From the NCBI GenBank assembly GCA_002419025.1, contig DIFG01000080.1, positions 10,073 through 17,255 on the forward strand: a stretch of DNA of 7,183 nt. Reading direction: 5' to 3'. The translations under genes were made by a program, and so were the position numbers. The notes under the pieces were generated by a model, which was given only the letters and a program-made list of their open reading frames with translations, was not told the origin of the DNA and did not search any database. This DNA comes from Deltaproteobacteria bacterium UBA5754 (lineage in GTDB: Bacteria; Desulfobacterota; Dissulfuribacteria; Dissulfuribacterales; UBA5754). Shown here in pieces: positions 5,587 to 7,183 of the stretch (positions are counted from its first letter, which is position 1; each line of letters begins with the position of its first letter).

Positions 5587-5614
5587 AAAAGGGACCTTCG
5601 AAAAAGGTCCTTTT
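5587..5614 (+). terminator. Terminator-like hairpin in the rlmD upstream region
   Basis: GGACCTT (5592-5598) and AAGGTCC (5604-5610) make a perfect 7-bp stem with loop CGAAA. It is flanked by AAAA on the left and TTTT on the right, which extend the stem around one bulged G. The T-run after the stem, and the A-run before it, make it look like a bidirectional intrinsic terminator, though the U-tract is short. It lies between divergent genes and no gene ends just before it, so it might be an attenuator in the rlmD leader, the 3' end of an unrecognised small RNA, or an insulator. Confidence 0.4.
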
Positions 5615-5634
5615 GCCTGATGACTGTGTTGCCC

Positions 5635-5665
5635 GCCTGTCCGCCTTGTCTGCCGACAGGCAGGC
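5635..5665. repeat. Dispersed inverted repeat (GCCTGTC / GACAGGC)
   Basis: GCCTGTC (5635-5641) pairs with GACAGGC (5655-5661) across 13 bases. An alternative hairpin uses CTTGTC (5645-5650) and GACAGG (5655-5660) around TGCC. I recognise the core CTGCCGACAGGCAGGC as a widespread intergenic repeat that often gives spurious peptides such as LPVGRQAG when translated on the opposite strand. It sits 29 bases before the rlmD ATG and inside the frame that would extend rlmD to a TTG at 5613, which argues against that longer start. Confidence 0.6.
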
Positions 5666-5693
5666 ATGGCGCGCAAATCCTTGGCATCATTCC

Positions 5694-7019
5694 ATGAGAA
5701 AAAGACCGGATCCTGCCCCCATCACAACCGAGGTCCTCTCCCTTTCCCATGACGGAAGGGGGGTAGCCCGCATGGACGGAAAGACCGTATTCCTGGATGG
5801 GGGCCTTACGGGCGAGAGGGTCAGGTTCATACGCCTCAGGAAGCGATCCCGGTTCGACGAGGGGAGGGTTGTGGAGGTCATGGAGCCATCTCCGGACCGG
5901 GTCCCTCCGGCCTGCCCCCATTTCGGCGTCTGTGGTGGGTGCAGTCTTCAGCACCTCGATCCGACCGCTCAGATCGCCTTCAAGGAGGGCGTCCTGCTCG
6001 AACTCCTCGAACGCTTCGGAGGGATTGCCCCTGACGAGATCCTGCCCCCCCTCACGGGACCGGTCCTGGGATATCGGCGCTCGGCCCGGCTCGGGGTCAG
6101 GTATGTACAAAAAAAAGGAAAGATCCTCGTGGGGTTTCGGGAGAAAAGGACAAATCTCATCGCCGACATAGATGTCTGCCCGGTCCTTCACCCGGAGGTC
6201 TCTTCCATCATTCCGGAACTAAAGGCCCTCATCGCATCCCTCGATGCATTTCAGGAGATTCCCCAGATCGAGGTCTCGGCCGGAGACCTCCAGGTCGCCC
6301 TCGTCTTCCGCACCTTGGTCGAGTTATCTGCCAGGGATCTTTCCGCCCTCGAGGGCCTGGCCGTCCGGCGTCGGATCAAGGTCTTTCTCCAGCCCGGAGG
6401 ACCGGCATCTCTCCGGCTGCTCGCCCCTCAAGGCGCCCCTGAACTGTGTTACAGCCTTCCTGAACACTCGGTCGAGATCGCATTTCTTCCCCTTGATTTC
6501 ATCCAGGTGAACGGAGAGATCAACCGGAAGATGGTCACACAAGGAGTGGACCTTTTGGCCCCCGGGCCAAACGACACGGTGCTCGACCTCTTTTCCGGCC
6601 TGGGGAACTTCACCTTGCCGCTTGCAAAAAGGGCGGGAACCGTGATCGGGATCGAGGGAGATTCGGCCATGACCGTTCGCGCCCAGGAAAACGCCGGAAG
6701 AAACGGGATCTCAAACGCCCGGTTCCTTGCCATGGACCTCACCCGTGGTCTTGATCCCGCTTCATGGGGGGGGGAAGGGATCGATCTCGCCCTCCTGGAC
6801 CCACCCCGATCCGGCGCCATCGATATAGTCCCTGGACTCTGCGGTCTCAGGCCAAAAAGGATCGTTTACGTCTCGTGCAATCCGGCCACGCTTGCCCGTG
6901 ACGCAGGGGAAATCGTCCGGTCCGGGGGCTACAGGCTCAAGGCCGCGGGTGTCATGGACATGTTCCCCCATACCGCCCACGCAGAGGCCGTGGCTGTGTT
7001 CTTGCGTGAGGCCTTTTGA
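5694..7019 (+). CDS. rlmD: 23S rRNA (uracil-1939-C5)-methyltransferase RlmD
   Basis: Cytosolic RNA methyltransferase of the RumA/TrmA family that makes m5U, at position 1939 of 23S rRNA in E. coli, using S-adenosylmethionine. The N-terminus is a TRAM RNA-binding domain (about 10-65). Four cysteines for a [4Fe-4S] cluster follow: C74, C80 and C83 in CPHFGVCGGC, and C162 in DIDVCPVL, the same numbers that I recall for E. coli RumA. The Rossmann methyltransferase domain shows QVNGEINRKM (271-280), the SAM loop LDLFSGLGNFTLPLA (297-311), LDPPRSG (368-374), the nucleophile C395 in VSCNP and the general base E431 in AHAEAV. The matching cysteine numbering supports ATG 5694 (441 residues) over an in-frame TTG at 5613 that would translate a dispersed repeat. 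No Shine-Dalgarno precedes the ATG. A paralogue such as RlmCD-type enzymes could have different specificity, but the cluster motif fits RlmD. Confidence 0.93.
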   Translation: MRKRPDPAPITTEVLSLSHDGRGVARMDGKTVFLDGGLTGERVRFIRLRKRSRFDEGRVVEVMEPSPDRVPPACPHFGVCGGCSLQHLDPTAQIAFKEGVLLELLERFGGIAPDEILPPLTGPVLGYRRSARLGVRYVQKKGKILVGFREKRTNLIADIDVCPVLHPEVSSIIPELKALIASLDAFQEIPQIEVSAGDLQVALVFRTLVELSARDLSALEGLAVRRRIKVFLQPGGPASLRLLAPQGAPELCYSLPEHSVEIAFLPLDFIQVNGEINRKMVTQGVDLLAPGPNDTVLDLFSGLGNFTLPLAKRAGTVIGIEGDSAMTVRAQENAGRNGISNARFLAMDLTRGLDPASWGGEGIDLALLDPPRSGAIDIVPGLCGLRPKRIVYVSCNPATLARDAGEIVRSGGYRLKAAGVMDMFPHTAHAEAVAVFLREAF

Positions 7020-7021
7020 TA

Positions 7022-7034
7022 CGCCTGACAGGCG
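7022..7034 (+). terminator. Weak hairpin just after rlmD
   Basis: CGCCT and AGGCG form a 5-bp stem with a 3-base loop, two bases after the rlmD stop codon. It is followed by GCATTC rather than a T-run, so it is at most a weak or factor-dependent terminator. From here to the window end (7183) I see no gene and no clear signal. Confidence 0.25.
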
Positions 7035-7183
7035 GCATTCATTCGTTCCTGACCGCGCCCAGCAGATTCAAGGGGATTGGTTCCTGCCGATGGCATCGTT
7101 TTGCCGTGTCATGTCCGTTTGTTGACCAAAATCAAGCTTATCGTTCGTTTCATGTCTTCTTTTTGGCTCCTCGACGTTTTGTG

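Noticed and set aside
5318..5665. CRISPR array or tRNA in the divergent gap
   Set aside because: There are no regularly spaced repeats with unique spacers and no cloverleaf; the repetition consists of inverted repeats only.
5678..5696. Sigma-54-like TTGGCATCATTCCATG before rlmD
   Set aside because: GG followed by 10 bases gives TG, not GC, and it overlaps the start codon.
5568..6191. 207-codon open frame on the minus strand opposite rlmD
   Set aside because: It overlaps the well-supported rlmD in antisense, contains the repeat-derived peptide LPVGRQGG and has no recognisable motif; it is a shadow of GC-rich coding sequence.
7122..7150. TTGACC as a -35 box for a gene beyond the right edge
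   Set aside because: At 17 bases spacing the -10 would be TCGTTT, only two of six matches, and no gene start is visible.

Overview
The window looks like chromosomal DNA of a Gram-negative, c-type-cytochrome-rich bacterium, most likely a Desulfobacterota (former Deltaproteobacteria) member. This is inferred from the GC-rich coding sequence, a System II (ResB/CcsB) cytochrome c maturation pair, TatA proteins starting MFGLG, an NtrC-type sigma-54 activator, and short dispersed repeats of a kind I associate with that group. No species can be named from the sequence.

Layout. Six genes lie head to tail on the minus strand, read from high to low coordinates: an NtrC-family response regulator (5294-4002), a TatA protein (3899-3708), resB (3659-2304), ccsB (2307-1462, overlapping resB by 4 bases), a second TatA protein (1268-1041) and a sugar-1-phosphate nucleotidyltransferase with a C-terminal hexapeptide-repeat tail (1016-117). 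Divergently, on the plus strand, lies rlmD, the 23S rRNA m5U1939 methyltransferase (5694-7019). Noncoding stretches: 1-116 holds three dispersed-repeat fragments. 1269-1461 holds a nested inverted repeat. 3900-4001 holds a good sigma-70 promoter with a tandem 10-bp repeat just upstream. 5295-5693 (about 400 bases) holds a dyad, a 126-bp imperfect palindrome, a terminator-like hairpin and a dispersed inverted repeat, but no convincing gene. 7020-7183 holds one small hairpin and otherwise nothing I can name.

How the genes work together. ResB and CcsB form the membrane complex that brings haem across the cytoplasmic membrane and attaches it to CXXCH motifs of apocytochromes c. TatA is the pore-forming subunit of the twin-arginine translocase, which exports folded, often cofactor-loaded redox proteins. 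The core of the window is therefore a module for making and exporting periplasmic respiratory proteins, probably transcribed from its own promoter at 3938-3966. The regulator upstream may or may not control it. The nucleotidyltransferase makes an activated sugar for cell-envelope glycans and is probably co-transcribed with the second tatA.

I found no clear new biological system: every large gene belongs to a known family. The points most worth a second look are the promoter with its tandem 10-bp site, the nested inverted repeat between ccsB and the second tatA, the long palindrome upstream of the regulator, and the two tatA genes bracketing the cytochrome c maturation pair.
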